This document shows positions 9,060-18,428 of a stretch of DNA of 60,112 nt, piece by piece. The notes beneath the pieces were generated by a model. The model did no database searches. It saw nothing but the letters and a program-made list of their open reading frames with translations, and was not told the origin of the DNA. Positions within the stretch are counted from its first letter, which is position 1, and every line of letters starts with the position of its first letter. The DNA comes from Gammaproteobacteria bacterium (lineage in GTDB: Bacteria > Pseudomonadota > Gammaproteobacteria > Nitrosococcales > Methylophagaceae). Both the position numbers and the translations under genes were made by a program. The stretch spans positions 1 to 60,112 of the forward strand of contig JARGFJ010000009.1 of the NCBI GenBank assembly GCA_029210875.1, given 5' to 3'.

Positions 9060-9935
9060 GTGTTAGATCTAGAATTACTACACGACAAATTTAGTGTTTA
9101 TTGCCAACTGATGCGATTGGATCGGCCTATTGGCATTTTATTGTTGCTGTGGCCGACAGTAATGGCATTGTGGATTGCCGCAGAAGGTGTGCCTGATTTA
9201 GTTGTGTTAACTGTTTTTATAGTGGGTGTTGTTATCATGCGTTCAGCGGGCTGTGTGATCAATGATTATGCTGATCGTGATGTTGATGGCTTAGTGTTAA
9301 GAACAATGAATCGTCCTTTAGCGATAGGGTCGGTTAAAGCTAAAGAAGCTTTAATGTTGTTTGCAGGTCTGGGATTGATCGCATTTTTATTAGTGTTATT
9401 ACTCAATACATTGACGATTTATTTGTCAGTTGTTGGCTTGCTATTGGCTGTAATTTATCCCTTTATGAAACGTTATACCTACTTACCACAGATTTTTCTG
9501 GGTATGGCTTTTGGCTGGGCTATTCCAATGGCATTTGCTGCCCAATCAGGCACGGTGCCTGGGGTAGCTTGGTTATTATTCTTGGCTAACATTATTTGGG
9601 CAACAATATACGATACCTTTTATGCGATGGTTGATCGTGACGATGATTTGCTTGCAGGAATCAAGTCAACGGCAATCCTGTTCGGTGATGACGATAAAGT
9701 GATCATCGGCATTTTACAGTCACTGTTTATTGCTATCATGGTGTTGATTGCTGGGCAATTAGAACTCGGGTTTAGCTTTTATTTAGCGATTGCGATTGCG
9801 TCTGCTTTATTTGTGTATCAGCAAAAACTAGTCGTAAACCGAGATAGGGCACAGTGCTTGCATGCTTTCCTCAATAATAACTGGGTGGGGGCTACATTAT
9901 TTTTAGGAGTAGTCTTTCATTACAGCCTGGTTTGA
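9060..9935 (+). CDS. ubiA: 4-hydroxybenzoate octaprenyltransferase
   Basis: Integral membrane prenyltransferase joining a polyprenyl diphosphate to 4-hydroxybenzoate in ubiquinone synthesis. The two Mg-diphosphate aspartate motifs are visible: [10 protein letters not shown] (about residues 63-72) and [12 protein letters not shown] (about 185-196). About eight to nine hydrophobic segments are seen. The start is GTG at 9060; the overlapping ATG at 9058 runs straight into a stop. Length 291 aa, against 290 in E. coli. Coupled to ubiC. Confidence 0.95.
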   Translation: MLDLELLHDKFSVYCQLMRLDRPIGILLLLWPTVMALWIAAEGVPDLVVLTVFIVGVVIMRSAGCVINDYADRDVDGLVLRTMNRPLAIGSVKAKEALMLFAGLGLIAFLLVLLLNTLTIYLSVVGLLLAVIYPFMKRYTYLPQIFLGMAFGWAIPMAFAAQSGTVPGVAWLLFLANIIWATIYDTFYAMVDRDDDLLAGIKSTAILFGDDDKVIIGILQSLFIAIMVLIAGQLELGFSFYLAIAIASALFVYQQKLVVNRDRAQCLHAFLNNNWVGATLFLGVVFHYSLV

Positions 9936-9962
9936 GTCGAATATAACCTATGAGTTCAAATA

Positions 9963-10655
9963 GTGAATGACGATCTATACATACGAAAAATGCACGAACA
10001 ATACGATTCTATTTTTCAGCAATGTATTAGTTTAAATACCGAATTACATGCGCTAGTGCCACTGGCCAAGAAAATGCATCTGTTGTCATCAAATGCAGTT
10101 AGTTCTGCTGCAAGAGCGGGTAGTAAGGGCGATGCATTTAGAGTCTTAACACATGACATTCAACTTTTGGGCGTCGATGTGTCTCAATGCATAGAGGCGA
10201 CGCAAAAAGTGATTGTCGAGATTGTGATGTTAGCGTCTACGCTTGCCCGCTTATTTGCAAGTTATAGGATCTATAGAGCAGTTTTGATACAAACAGAACA
10301 ATTCAAACAATCCTCTACGTCGCATGATTTCTTTTATCAAGGCCAACAGAAAATTGCTCGAGAAATTGGTGATATCAACCTAAAACTAGAGCGATCACTT
10401 AATTTACTGGCAGATATCTTGTCCCCAATTTCAATGTTGATAAAAAAAGGTGACTATTTGGCTGTTTTTTCAGCGGTTGAAGCTGCAAGCGCAGGTGAGT
10501 ATGAGGCGAGCTTTGATGCGGTATCATCGATGTTACGAGAGTTAGTTACCTTGTTAGGGAAGCAATCTCAACGCCAACGTTTTTTATTACGCGATTTGTC
10601 AGAAACAATGGCGTTACAACAAAATAATATAAGGAGTTTGCTCAATGCGCGTTGA
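9963..10655 (+). CDS. Soluble helical protein with a methyl-accepting-chemotaxis-like hairpin tip
   Basis: A 230-aa predicted all-helical cytoplasmic protein with no signal peptide or membrane segment. Residues 38-90 resemble the kinase-contacting tip of methyl-accepting chemotaxis proteins: LLSSNAVSSAARAGSKGDAF parallels LALNAAVEAARAG-x-x-G-x-x-F in known receptors, followed by a VLTHDIQLLG segment in place of V-A-x-E-V-R-x-L-A. There is no HAMP domain and no obvious methylation helices. The following ODP-like gene starts inside its last 11 bp, so the two are translationally coupled. ODP proteins are described as oxygen-binding diiron partners of chemoreceptors in Treponema and Vibrio. I infer this is the signalling partner of an oxygen/redox sensor; the exact output is unknown. 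Confidence 0.6.
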   Translation: MNDDLYIRKMHEQYDSIFQQCISLNTELHALVPLAKKMHLLSSNAVSSAARAGSKGDAFRVLTHDIQLLGVDVSQCIEATQKVIVEIVMLASTLARLFASYRIYRAVLIQTEQFKQSSTSHDFFYQGQQKIAREIGDINLKLERSLNLLADILSPISMLIKKGDYLAVFSAVEAASAGEYEASFDAVSSMLRELVTLLGKQSQRQRFLLRDLSETMALQQNNIRSLLNAR

Positions 10656-11391
10656 AACGCTCTATAAGAAAAATAGCCATAACTGGATGGTAATGGGGCG
10701 CGATCCTGCTCGACGAGACGAGGTGATTGATACTAATCACTATCTTGTCCAACATAACGGATGCGGCATGTTGTTAGATCCCGGTGGCATAGAGAATTTC
10801 CCGGTCGTTGCAGCAGAGTTTTCGCGCTATTTTGATTTGTCGCAGCTTGAAGCTGTGTTTGCTTCACACCAAGATCCCGACGTTATTTCATCGTTATCTT
10901 TGTGGATACAAGCCAATCCCAATCTAGTGGTTTATGTACCTAAAATCTGGGTGAATTTTATTACTCATTTTGGTGTAAAAATAGAGAATATACGACCCAT
11001 CCCAGATGAAGGCGCAACGATCACGCTAGGCGGTCATGATTTAGAACTTATACCTGCACATTACTTACATTCATCGGGCAATCTGTCACTTTATGATCCG
11101 GATGCAAAAATTTTGTTTTCAGGTGATCTTGGCGCTGCATTTATGGCTAAGGATGATACTGATTTATTTGTAACTGATTTTGCCGCACACACTGCTCGGA
11201 TGGACTATTTTCACCGTCGCTGGCTGCCATCAAATGAGGCAAAAGCACGCTGGATTGCCGAGGTGCGTAAACGCGATGTAGACATGTTATGTCCACAGCA
11301 TGGTGCCATATTCAAAGGTGACGATGTGCCACGGTTTTTATCATGGCTGGAAAACCTTGATGTTGGTTCCGGCTGGAGTAATATTCGCTAA
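10645..11391 (+). CDS. ODP-type metallo-beta-lactamase-fold diiron protein (probable O2 sensor)
   Basis: A 248-aa protein with the beta-lactamase fold of flavodiiron proteins but no flavodoxin domain. Probable metal ligands are H75, D77 and D79 in SHQDPDV, H142 in AHYLHSSGN, D161 in FSGDLG and H219 in CPQHGA. The HxDxD arrangement, in place of the hydrolase HxHxDH, is typical of the oxygen-binding diiron protein (ODP) group, which binds O2 stably and signals rather than hydrolyses. The start has AAGGAG about 9 nt upstream and overlaps the upstream chemoreceptor-tip-like gene by 11 bp. Diiron fold: confident. Sensor role: inferred from family and context. Confidence 0.8.
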   Translation: MRVETLYKKNSHNWMVMGRDPARRDEVIDTNHYLVQHNGCGMLLDPGGIENFPVVAAEFSRYFDLSQLEAVFASHQDPDVISSLSLWIQANPNLVVYVPKIWVNFITHFGVKIENIRPIPDEGATITLGGHDLELIPAHYLHSSGNLSLYDPDAKILFSGDLGAAFMAKDDTDLFVTDFAAHTARMDYFHRRWLPSNEAKARWIAEVRKRDVDMLCPQHGAIFKGDDVPRFLSWLENLDVGSGWSNIR

Positions 11392-11417
11392 ACCTAGTGA
11401 ATTGAGAGATGTCATTG

Positions 11418-12263
11418 ATGACGAGATATAGATATGGATTATTGATGATTAGCCTGCTGTTGCAGGCTAATCTGTTATTTGCGACAGAGATTTATCGTGA
11501 TCAGGATAAGGCCGGTAATATTAGTTTTTCTGATATTCCCTCAGAAAATGCTACAAAAATACGAGTCCAATCCCAGCCATACCGCTATAAACATCATGTT
11601 GCTAAAGTGTATGATGGTGACACGATCATATTAAAAAACGGTCAGCATGTGCGTCTACTAGGCATCAATACACCAGAAATTGACAGTCATTTTCATCAAG
11701 GTGAACAAGGCGGTGAGCAAGCCAAAAAATGGCTACAACAAAAAATCGAATCTCGCGATGTTTATCTTGAATTTGATCAACAGCAACGTGATAAATATGA
11801 TCGTACACTGGCACATGTGTTTCTGGAAAATGGCGAACATATTAACCAATCTTTGCTCGAATCTGGTTTAGCAATTTTATCGATTATTCCACCTAATCTT
11901 CGTTATAGTGATGCCTTACAACAAGCACAACTAAAGGCAGAGCACAACAATCTAGGTAATTGGGCGTTGCCTGCCTATCAGACTAAAACTGTCGAACCGA
12001 ATCACTCTGTTTCTATAGAGACAGGTTGGCATCGTTTTAAGGTGAAACCACAACAGATAAAACAAACACGTAAGTATGTTCGATTAGTCTTAACTAAAAA
12101 TCTCGATATCCGAATCGCTAAGACAGACTCAGTTTTATTTCCTGATTTAAGCAATTATCTCAATCAATTAATTGAAGTCAGAGGCTGGGTATCACGCCAA
12201 AATGATCACTATTCAATCTTGATTCGACACCCAAGTGCATTACTATCGAAAAAATCAGAGTAA
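11418..12263 (+). CDS. Secreted thermonuclease-family nuclease with N-terminal DUF4124
   Basis: Staphylococcal-nuclease-like endonuclease with an N-terminal signal peptide (hydrophobic run ending LLFATE) and then a DUF4124-like stretch (EIYRDQDKAGNISFSDIP). The nuclease core has VYDGDTI followed by the conserved Arg-Glu pair in VRLLGINTPE and the second catalytic Arg in DKYDRTL, matching the R/E/R triad of SNase. I chose ATG 11418, 9 nt after GAGAG. The ATG at 11409 is nearly on top of that ribosome site and would add three residues. The C-terminal about 80 residues resemble a small beta domain I do not recognise. Probably acts in the periplasm or outside the cell. Confidence 0.85.
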   Translation: MTRYRYGLLMISLLLQANLLFATEIYRDQDKAGNISFSDIPSENATKIRVQSQPYRYKHHVAKVYDGDTIILKNGQHVRLLGINTPEIDSHFHQGEQGGEQAKKWLQQKIESRDVYLEFDQQQRDKYDRTLAHVFLENGEHINQSLLESGLAILSIIPPNLRYSDALQQAQLKAEHNNLGNWALPAYQTKTVEPNHSVSIETGWHRFKVKPQQIKQTRKYVRLVLTKNLDIRIAKTDSVLFPDLSNYLNQLIEVRGWVSRQNDHYSILIRHPSALLSKKSE

Positions 12264-12283
12264 CAAAAAATTGCTCCTATTCT

Positions 12284-12709
12284 TTAACGTTTCGGCCAAT
12301 ATTTCTGCATTTCTATAAATAAAAAGGACGCGGACCAGGTGATTAAGACCAGTCCTGTCAAGGCTTCTAATCCAGATAAGAAACGGATATGGCCAGAGGG
12401 TGCAATATCACCAAAACCTACTGTTGTATATGAGGTGAAAGAGAAGTAGGCGCAATCTATAAGTGACTGATTAAAGTTGCCAGACAAGGTACCAAAGTCA
12501 TCAAGATTGATCATTAAGTAATAACCGATAGCAAACAGCCAAATTTCAATGACATGGGCAATTAAAATAACAAAAACACCAAATAAAACGCGGTATTTAG
12601 GAATGATTGCGATGTAAGGTAATTTTTTTGCCAGTTGATATAACACTTCGTAATGAATCAAGACTGAAAATGAGACTAAAATAGAATTAATTAGAAATGT
12701 ATAAAACAT
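12284..12709 (-). CDS. Small two-TM potassium channel (Ion_trans_2)
   Basis: A 141-aa membrane protein with two to three hydrophobic segments and a K+ selectivity filter TVGFGD at residues 96-101, preceded by a pore helix (CAYFSFTSYT). No RCK or ligand-binding domain, so it is a minimal KcsA-like subunit expected to tetramerise. The ATG at 12709 gives a normal N-terminus. The open frame extends to 12775 but would overlap the end of the upstream diguanylate cyclase. It is the third gene of a minus-strand comF-cyclase-channel run. Confidence 0.8.
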   Translation of the reverse strand: MFYTFLINSILVSFSVLIHYEVLYQLAKKLPYIAIIPKYRVLFGVFVILIAHVIEIWLFAIGYYLMINLDDFGTLSGNFNQSLIDCAYFSFTSYTTVGFGDIAPSGHIRFLSGLEALTGLVLITWSASFLFIEMQKYWPKR

Positions 12710-12728
12710 GAGGTTCTTTGTTAAATAG

Positions 12729-13829
12729 CTAAATAGCGTGATGAATTTTATTACGGCCAGATATCTTAGCAGCATAAACGGCTTGATCGGCAGTGTGTAT
12801 CAGTTGTTGTGTGGTTGTTATTTGTTTATGTTCGCCCAAAGTAGCAAGACCGATAGAAACCGTTAGATTCAATATGTCGCCATTATTAATCTTAAAGGCT
12901 GTATCAGCAATCGTTTTTCGAATTCTTTCAGCAATCTCAAAAGCGATATTACTCGGTGTATCGGCTAGTAAAATAACAAATTCTTCGCCGCCATAACGCG
13001 CTAAAACATCGGTGGTGCGCATAATGTCTGAGAAGATGGATGCTGCTTGTTTTAATACAGCATCGCCAGCTTGATGACCGTGATTGTCATTGATACGTTT
13101 AAAGTGATCTAAATCCAGGAATAAACACGATAATGGTGTTTGATTACGTTGAGCCAGTGATACTTCTTCAACAACGCGTTGATCAAAAAAGCGGCGGTTA
13201 TTTACGCTGGTTAATGGATCTACTAAACCCAATTGTTTGATGTTTTCTTGCAAGCGCGCATTTTCGATACAGGCCGAGATGACAGCGGCTAAATGTTGCA
13301 GAAACTGGGTACCGATATTGGCTTGAAAACGTTCAGGGCTACGACTACCTAAATTTAAACTGCCAATCAGTTTGTTTTGACGAATGAGAGGCAAAATGGC
13401 AACGGATTGTAATGAATTGGCATTGGGAAATAAACGCGCATGTAATTGTTCTGAATAAGGAGATAAGCGTGGTTTGCGCAACACGCTGAAATAGTGGTTC
13501 ACAGATTGTTCATTATCAGTAAATAACAAACGGTCTTGCCAGGTGGCAGGCATCGATATTGAACCAAGTAGTCGTTGAAAATCATATTCAGGATCAATCA
13601 GTAACAGGGTCACATTAGATAATTGGAAGCGATCACGATGCTGTTCCAATATAACAGTAAACAGTTCGTATAAGCTCGAACTGTTTAATAATTGGAGTTC
13701 ATACTCCTGAAAATTGGCTTGCTTTTGATCATTGCTTTTAGCGATACGTAATAATGCATCAAGTTTCGCTTGCAACATTTCTACATCATGTGGCATTTGA
13801 GCGCCTTTTATGTATGAAATACTGTCCAT
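12729..13829 (-). CDS. Diguanylate cyclase, GAF + GGDEF
   Basis: A soluble 366-aa protein with a GAF sensor region (about residues 50-200) and a GGDEF domain whose active site is RYGGEEF near residue 280. It should make cyclic di-GMP from two GTP. An RxxD inhibitory I-site (RTTD) lies five residues before GGEEF, predicting product feedback. There is no membrane segment, so the input is cytoplasmic; the ligand is unknown. An internal ATG at 13796 has a better ribosome site (AAGG, 7 nt) and may be the true start. The outer ATG sits 5 nt from the end of comF, suggesting coupling. Confidence 0.88.
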   Translation of the reverse strand: MDSISYIKGAQMPHDVEMLQAKLDALLRIAKSNDQKQANFQEYELQLLNSSSLYELFTVILEQHRDRFQLSNVTLLLIDPEYDFQRLLGSISMPATWQDRLLFTDNEQSVNHYFSVLRKPRLSPYSEQLHARLFPNANSLQSVAILPLIRQNKLIGSLNLGSRSPERFQANIGTQFLQHLAAVISACIENARLQENIKQLGLVDPLTSVNNRRFFDQRVVEEVSLAQRNQTPLSCLFLDLDHFKRINDNHGHQAGDAVLKQAASIFSDIMRTTDVLARYGGEEFVILLADTPSNIAFEIAERIRKTIADTAFKINNGDILNLTVSIGLATLGEHKQITTTQQLIHTADQAVYAAKISGRNKIHHAI

Positions 13830-13834
13830 AGGGG

Positions 13835-14563
13835 CTAATCATGTCTTATTGTGCGGGCAATTGTCCAGAGCTCAATGTGATCCACGCCCGCTTTTTGTAA
13901 AACCTTGCCAGCAACATTAGCTGTATGACCTGTGGTTACGACATCATCAATCAATGCGACATGATTTGGAACAGTGACATTTCCAAGCGCAAATGCTTGA
14001 CTAAGATTCTGTTTTCGCTTTGAAAATGGCAAAGATGCTTGTGGCAACGTGTTGCGAACACGTTTTAAAGCATCGTGGCGAACGGGTATCGACAGCTTAT
14101 GAGCTAATAAACGAGCAATTTCCCAGGATTGATTGTAACCGCGCTGTTGTAATCGACTTGGATGTAATGGGATTGGTATCAACATGTTAGGTAAGGGCCG
14201 ATCACTTATCTTGTCACAGAGTTGTTGAGCAAAAAAATTAGTTAGATATAAGGTGTTATGGTATTTCATATCACTAATTAAACGGTCTATTGGTGGCAAG
14301 TAAGGATAAAGACTAATTGTGACAGTTTGTACAGGGGGATGGGTCAGACAGTTACCGCATAACGATGACACTTGTAGCGGCGAGGCACAGCGTGGGCAAA
14401 CGTTGCCAAGACTGGGAAGTTCGGTGCGACATTGTGTGCATATTATCTGTTCAGCATGGTCACCGCCACAGAGGATGCACTGTATTGGCATCAGTTTGCT
14501 GTATAATCGACCTATTTGATGCGGTATTTTTTGTCGAATTGAAGATAAAAAGTCCGTTAACAT
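13835..14563 (-). CDS. comF: ComF family protein (phosphoribosyltransferase-like)
   Basis: Competence/gluconate-utilisation family protein (ComF, GntX) implicated in DNA uptake and single-strand handling. It has an N-terminal four-cysteine zinc-finger region (CILCGG, CTQC, then CPRC and CGNC) and a C-terminal type I phosphoribosyltransferase fold with VALIDDVVTTGHT as the PRPP loop. The start at 14563 has AAGGA about 7 nt upstream; the open frame reaches 14581 without a ribosome site. It is divergent from bioB with 32 bp between start codons, an arrangement common in gammaproteobacteria. Confidence 0.88.
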   Translation of the reverse strand: MLTDFLSSIRQKIPHQIGRLYSKLMPIQCILCGGDHAEQIICTQCRTELPSLGNVCPRCASPLQVSSLCGNCLTHPPVQTVTISLYPYLPPIDRLISDMKYHNTLYLTNFFAQQLCDKISDRPLPNMLIPIPLHPSRLQQRGYNQSWEIARLLAHKLSIPVRHDALKRVRNTLPQASLPFSKRKQNLSQAFALGNVTVPNHVALIDDVVTTGHTANVAGKVLQKAGVDHIELWTIARTIRHD

Positions 14564-14595
14564 TCGATCATCCTTAATCATTGTGTAGAACTATC

Positions 14596-15606
14596 ATGCC
14601 AGAAAATGTAGCTAATACCGATCAATTAATTCGTCATAACTGGACACAACAACAAGTTGAAGCCTTATATGACTTACCATTTGCCGATCTTATGTATCGT
14701 GCCCAAACTGCTCACCGTGAAAATTTTAACCCAAATGAAGTACAAATAAGCACATTATTAAGCATTAAAACAGGTGGTTGCGCTGAAGATTGTGGTTATT
14801 GTCCACAAAGTGCACATCATGAATCAGCCGTTAAAGCTGAACCGTTAATGCCTTTAGATAAAGTGTTAGAAAGTGCAGCCCAAGCTAAAGCAACGGGTGC
14901 TAGTCGTTTCTGCATGGGCGCTGCATGGCGTAACCTGAAAGATCGTGACCTAGAACGTGTTGCCGATATGGTCTCTGGCGTTAAAGATATGGGCTTAGAA
15001 ACCTGCGTAACATTAGGCATGCTAGAACAGCACCAAGCTAAACGTTTAAAAGAAGCAGGTTTGGATTATTACAATCACAATCTAGATACATCACCAGAAT
15101 TTTATGGTGACATTATCAGCACTCGTACCTATCAAGATCGTTTAGATACATTAGCTCATGTACGTGAGAATAATATTCATGTCTGTAGTGGTGGCATTGT
15201 TGGGATGGGCGAAAGTCGCCAAGACCGTGCTGGCTTATTAATTAGCCTTGCTAACCTTCCAAGTCATCCACAAAGTGTACCAATTAACCTATTAGTTAAA
15301 GTTGAAGGTACGCCATTAGCAAATCACGACGATATCGATCAATTAGAATTCGTTCGTACCATTGCAGTTGCACGTTTAATGATGCCTAAATCGTATGTAC
15401 GTTTATCTGCCGGCCGTGAAAGCATGAGTGATGAACTGCAAGCGATGTGTTTCTTGGCTGGTGCCAATTCGATTTTCTATGGTGAAAAATTATTAACAAC
15501 GGATAATCCTGATACGGATCACGATCAACAATTGTTCAATCGTTTAGGTATCACAACCTTGGCAGGACAACATACTGCTGACGTTAAGGAAGCGTGCCAT
15601 CACTAA
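14596..15606 (+). CDS. bioB: Biotin synthase
   Basis: Radical-SAM enzyme inserting sulfur into dethiobiotin. The SAM [4Fe-4S] cluster motif CxxxCxxC is C62, C66 and C69 ([12 protein letters not shown]). The family segments [12 protein letters not shown] and [13 protein letters not shown] are present. The ATG at 14596 is preferred over TTG 14581. Length 336 aa, against 346 aa in E. coli. First gene of bioB-F-H-C-D; bioF starts at the base after the stop. I looked for a BirA-type operator in the divergent gap and did not see a convincing one. Confidence 0.96.
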   Translation: MPENVANTDQLIRHNWTQQQVEALYDLPFADLMYRAQTAHRENFNPNEVQISTLLSIKTGGCAEDCGYCPQSAHHESAVKAEPLMPLDKVLESAAQAKATGASRFCMGAAWRNLKDRDLERVADMVSGVKDMGLETCVTLGMLEQHQAKRLKEAGLDYYNHNLDTSPEFYGDIISTRTYQDRLDTLAHVRENNIHVCSGGIVGMGESRQDRAGLLISLANLPSHPQSVPINLLVKVEGTPLANHDDIDQLEFVRTIAVARLMMPKSYVRLSAGRESMSDELQAMCFLAGANSIFYGEKLLTTDNPDTDHDQQLFNRLGITTLAGQHTADVKEACHH

Positions 15607-16782
15607 ATGGCAACATTACCGTGGTCAGAGCAACTAGCTAGCGAATTATCTGAACGAAAAACACGAGGACGCTATCGTCAACAGCGTGTTCGTTCAGGTC
15701 AACAAGGCGTTGACATCACACTTGATGGTCAACGCTTTTTGTCGTTTTGTAGTAATGATTATTTAGGTCTGGCTAATCACCCTGCTTTGAAGAAGGCATT
15801 TATTGACAGTGTTGAGCACGATGGCGTTGGCAGTGGTGCCGCACATCTGCTAACGGGTCACAGTTGTTTTCATGATGAATTGGAACAGGCTTTGGCCGAC
15901 TTCACTGGTCATCAACGCGCCTTATTATTTTCATCAGGTTATCAGGCTAATTTAGGGGTGATTGACGGCTTAATGGCGCGTGATGATGTCATTATTCAAG
16001 ATAAGCTTAATCATGCTTCGTTATTAGATGGTGGGCGTTTAGCACTGGCCAAACAATTACGTTATCAACATAACGATATGACTGCTTTGGCACGACGCTT
16101 GATATCTACACAGTCAGTTGAACGTAAGCTCATTGTCAGTGATGGTGTGTTCAGCATGGATGGTGATATTGCGCCTTTAGCAGACATTATGGATTTGGCG
16201 AATACCTATCAAGCAGGTGTTGTAATTGATGATGCCCACGGTTTTGGTGTATTAGGTCAAACGGGGCGAGGCAGTATCGAACATTGGCAATTATCAGCTG
16301 ATAACTTACCGATTGTAGTTGGTACATTTGGTAAAGCCTTTGGTACGGCTGGTGCTTTTGTTGCAGCTGATAACGATGTGATTGAAACCTTAATTCAGCA
16401 AGCGCGTAGTTATGTTTATACAACAGCGCAACCAGCCGCGATTGCAGCTGCAACCTTAGCCAGTTTGAAATTGGGTCAAACTGAAACATGGCGTCGTGAA
16501 AAATTGCAGGCGTTGATTGCACAATTTAGAAACGGTGCGGAGCAACTTGGTTTAGAGTTGATGCAATCGTTTACAGCAATTCAACCCGTCGTGATTGGTG
16601 ATGATCAAAAAGCGATTCAAACCGGTAAAGCATTAGAGCAAAAAGGGCTGTTAGTTGGTGTGATTCGTCCACCAACCGTGCCCGAAGCTTCAGCACGGTT
16701 GCGTATTACTTTATCGGTAAATCATACAGAGCAGCATGTTGTTCAATTACTGACGGCATTGGAGCAAATTCTTGCACATTAA
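15607..16782 (+). CDS. bioF: 8-amino-7-oxononanoate synthase
   Basis: PLP-dependent alpha-oxoamine synthase condensing pimeloyl-ACP with L-alanine in biotin synthesis. The Schiff-base lysine lies in GTFGKAFGTAGAF (about residue 243). SNDYLGLANHP near the N-terminus and the VIDDAHGFGVLG PLP-aspartate segment are clear. Its ATG abuts the bioB stop, and bioH overlaps its end by 11 bp, so translation should be coupled through the operon. Length 391 aa, normal for the family. Confidence 0.95.
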   Translation: MATLPWSEQLASELSERKTRGRYRQQRVRSGQQGVDITLDGQRFLSFCSNDYLGLANHPALKKAFIDSVEHDGVGSGAAHLLTGHSCFHDELEQALADFTGHQRALLFSSGYQANLGVIDGLMARDDVIIQDKLNHASLLDGGRLALAKQLRYQHNDMTALARRLISTQSVERKLIVSDGVFSMDGDIAPLADIMDLANTYQAGVVIDDAHGFGVLGQTGRGSIEHWQLSADNLPIVVGTFGKAFGTAGAFVAADNDVIETLIQQARSYVYTTAQPAAIAAATLASLKLGQTETWRREKLQALIAQFRNGAEQLGLELMQSFTAIQPVVIGDDQKAIQTGKALEQKGLLVGVIRPPTVPEASARLRITLSVNHTEQHVVQLLTALEQILAH

Positions 16783-17536
16783 GGTAATCGGACAAGGCCC
16801 GGATTTAGTCATGTTGCATGGTTGGAGTATGCATATTGCGGTGTGGCACCATTTGTCAGAAAATTTGGCACAACACTTTACCTTGCATTTAGTTGATTTG
16901 CCGGGGCATGGTTATAGTGAGTGGCAAGACAATGGGTTTGAGCTTGATACCTTGATTGATAATCTAGCCGAGCAACTACCCCAATCAGCTCATTGGCTAG
17001 GGTGGTCACTGGGTGGTTTGATTAGTATTGCTTTTGCTACAAAATTTGCGAAACGCGTTCAAAAATTAATTTTACTGGCAGCGACACCCTGTTTTGTTAA
17101 AACCCAAAACTGGGACTATGCGATGGAGCCGTCAATTTTCAACGCATTTGCCGAAAACTTAGATGTAAATCAGCAAGACACCTTGCAACGGTTTTTAATG
17201 TTACAGGCGCGTGGTTCAGCTCATAGCAAAGATACGATTCGCCAATTAGCCGAGCAATTAGCGTTAGAAACACCAGCAACATCACAGGCATTAAAAGCTG
17301 GATTATCAGTATTGATTGAGAGTGATTTACGAGATGAATTTGCAGGATTACGTTGTCCAACCAAAGTGATCTTGGGCGAACGTGATACCTTAATTCCTGT
17401 TGCAGTATCAGCAGACTTACATAACTTAAACTCAAAAAGTGACGTAACAGTGATTGCAAAAGCAGGCCATGCTCCTTTTATTTCGCATTATTTAGAATGC
17501 CAAAAACAGATAGAACAGTTTTTAAATGACAAATGA
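16772..17536 (+). CDS. bioH: Pimeloyl-[acyl-carrier protein] methyl ester esterase
   Basis: Alpha/beta hydrolase removing the methyl group from pimeloyl-ACP methyl ester, which ends the BioC-dependent elongation. Features: oxyanion segment HGWSM, nucleophile elbow GWSLGG, acid in GERDTLIP and histidine in AGHAPFIS. The start is TTG at 16772 inside bioF; the next ATG would delete the first strand and HGWS motif. 254 aa, against 256 aa in E. coli. Lying inside the operon beside bioC, unlike in E. coli, supports the BioC-BioH route. Confidence 0.93.
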   Translation: MHIKVIGQGPDLVMLHGWSMHIAVWHHLSENLAQHFTLHLVDLPGHGYSEWQDNGFELDTLIDNLAEQLPQSAHWLGWSLGGLISIAFATKFAKRVQKLILLAATPCFVKTQNWDYAMEPSIFNAFAENLDVNQQDTLQRFLMLQARGSAHSKDTIRQLAEQLALETPATSQALKAGLSVLIESDLRDEFAGLRCPTKVILGERDTLIPVAVSADLHNLNSKSDVTVIAKAGHAPFISHYLECQKQIEQFLNDK

Positions 17537-18428
17537 ACTCCCACAAAAACAATTAGTTGCTGATTCATTTGGTCGGGCAGCGGCACATTATGATGATGTT
17601 GCGATCTTGCAGCGCCAGACCGGGGATGAATTACTCGATCGTTTGGACTTGGTCAAAATTCAACCGCAACGTATTGTTGATTTGGGTGTGGGCACGGGGC
17701 GTAATTTAGGTTTATTGGCACAGCGTTACCCCAATGCACAACTGATTGCCGTTGATATCGCAACTGAGATGCTACAACACGCTCGCCAAGCTCATCGACA
17801 ACAACAGGGTTTAAAACGTTGGTTGCCAAGCACTAAAAAACCACTCTATTTAGCGGGCGATGCCGAGTTATTACCTCTTGCTGATAATAGTGTTGATTTA
17901 ATTTTTGCTAATTTGGCATTGCAATGGTGTGATCCGCGAATTAGCTTTGCCGAAATACAGCGCGTTTTAACACTCGATGGTCTGGTTATGTTCACCACAC
18001 TTGGCCCCGACACCTTGCACGAATTACGAAAATCATGGGCGGAGGTCGATGATTATCCTCATGTCAATATGTTTTACGACATGCATGATGTCGGTGAAGC
18101 AATGACAGAGGCGAGTTTAACTGGCATGGTATTAGATACGGATCGTTTTATTCTGACCTATAACGATGCCATGAGCCTGATGAAAGATCTGAAACTATTA
18201 GGCGCACATAATATCAATCGTGATCGTCGCCGTGGTTTAACGGGCAAACAGACTTTAGCAAAAGTCATCTCCGCTTATGAAGGTTTTCGTCAAAATGATC
18301 TATTACCGGCAACCTATGAAGTGGTATTTGGTCATGCCTGGGGTGGCATTCAGGCACAACATACTTCAAAAGATGGTAGCGTTCATATTCCTATCAGTCA
18401 GATAAAACGAAAAGTCATACAGCCATGA
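17526..18428 (+). CDS. bioC: Malonyl-ACP O-methyltransferase
   Basis: SAM methyltransferase that caps malonyl-ACP so that fatty-acid synthesis can build the pimeloyl chain. Motif I is VDLGVGTGRN, and the post-motif segments DLIFANLALQWCDP and LGPDTLHELRKSW are typical of BioC. It overlaps bioH by 11 bp. At 300 aa it is longer than E. coli BioC (251 aa), as in several gammaproteobacteria with extended C-termini. Its TGA stop is also the first codon of a dispersed repeat (18426-18462), so the 3' end appears to have been built or trimmed by that repeat. Confidence 0.93.
   Translation: MTNELPQKQLVADSFGRAAAHYDDVAILQRQTGDELLDRLDLVKIQPQRIVDLGVGTGRNLGLLAQRYPNAQLIAVDIATEMLQHARQAHRQQQGLKRWLPSTKKPLYLAGDAELLPLADNSVDLIFANLALQWCDPRISFAEIQRVLTLDGLVMFTTLGPDTLHELRKSWAEVDDYPHVNMFYDMHDVGEAMTEASLTGMVLDTDRFILTYNDAMSLMKDLKLLGAHNINRDRRRGLTGKQTLAKVISAYEGFRQNDLLPATYEVVFGHAWGGIQAQHTSKDGSVHIPISQIKRKVIQP

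Noticed and set aside
14563-14596. BirA operator between comF and bioB
   Set aside because: No TTGTAAACC-type paired half-sites were found in the 32-bp gap.
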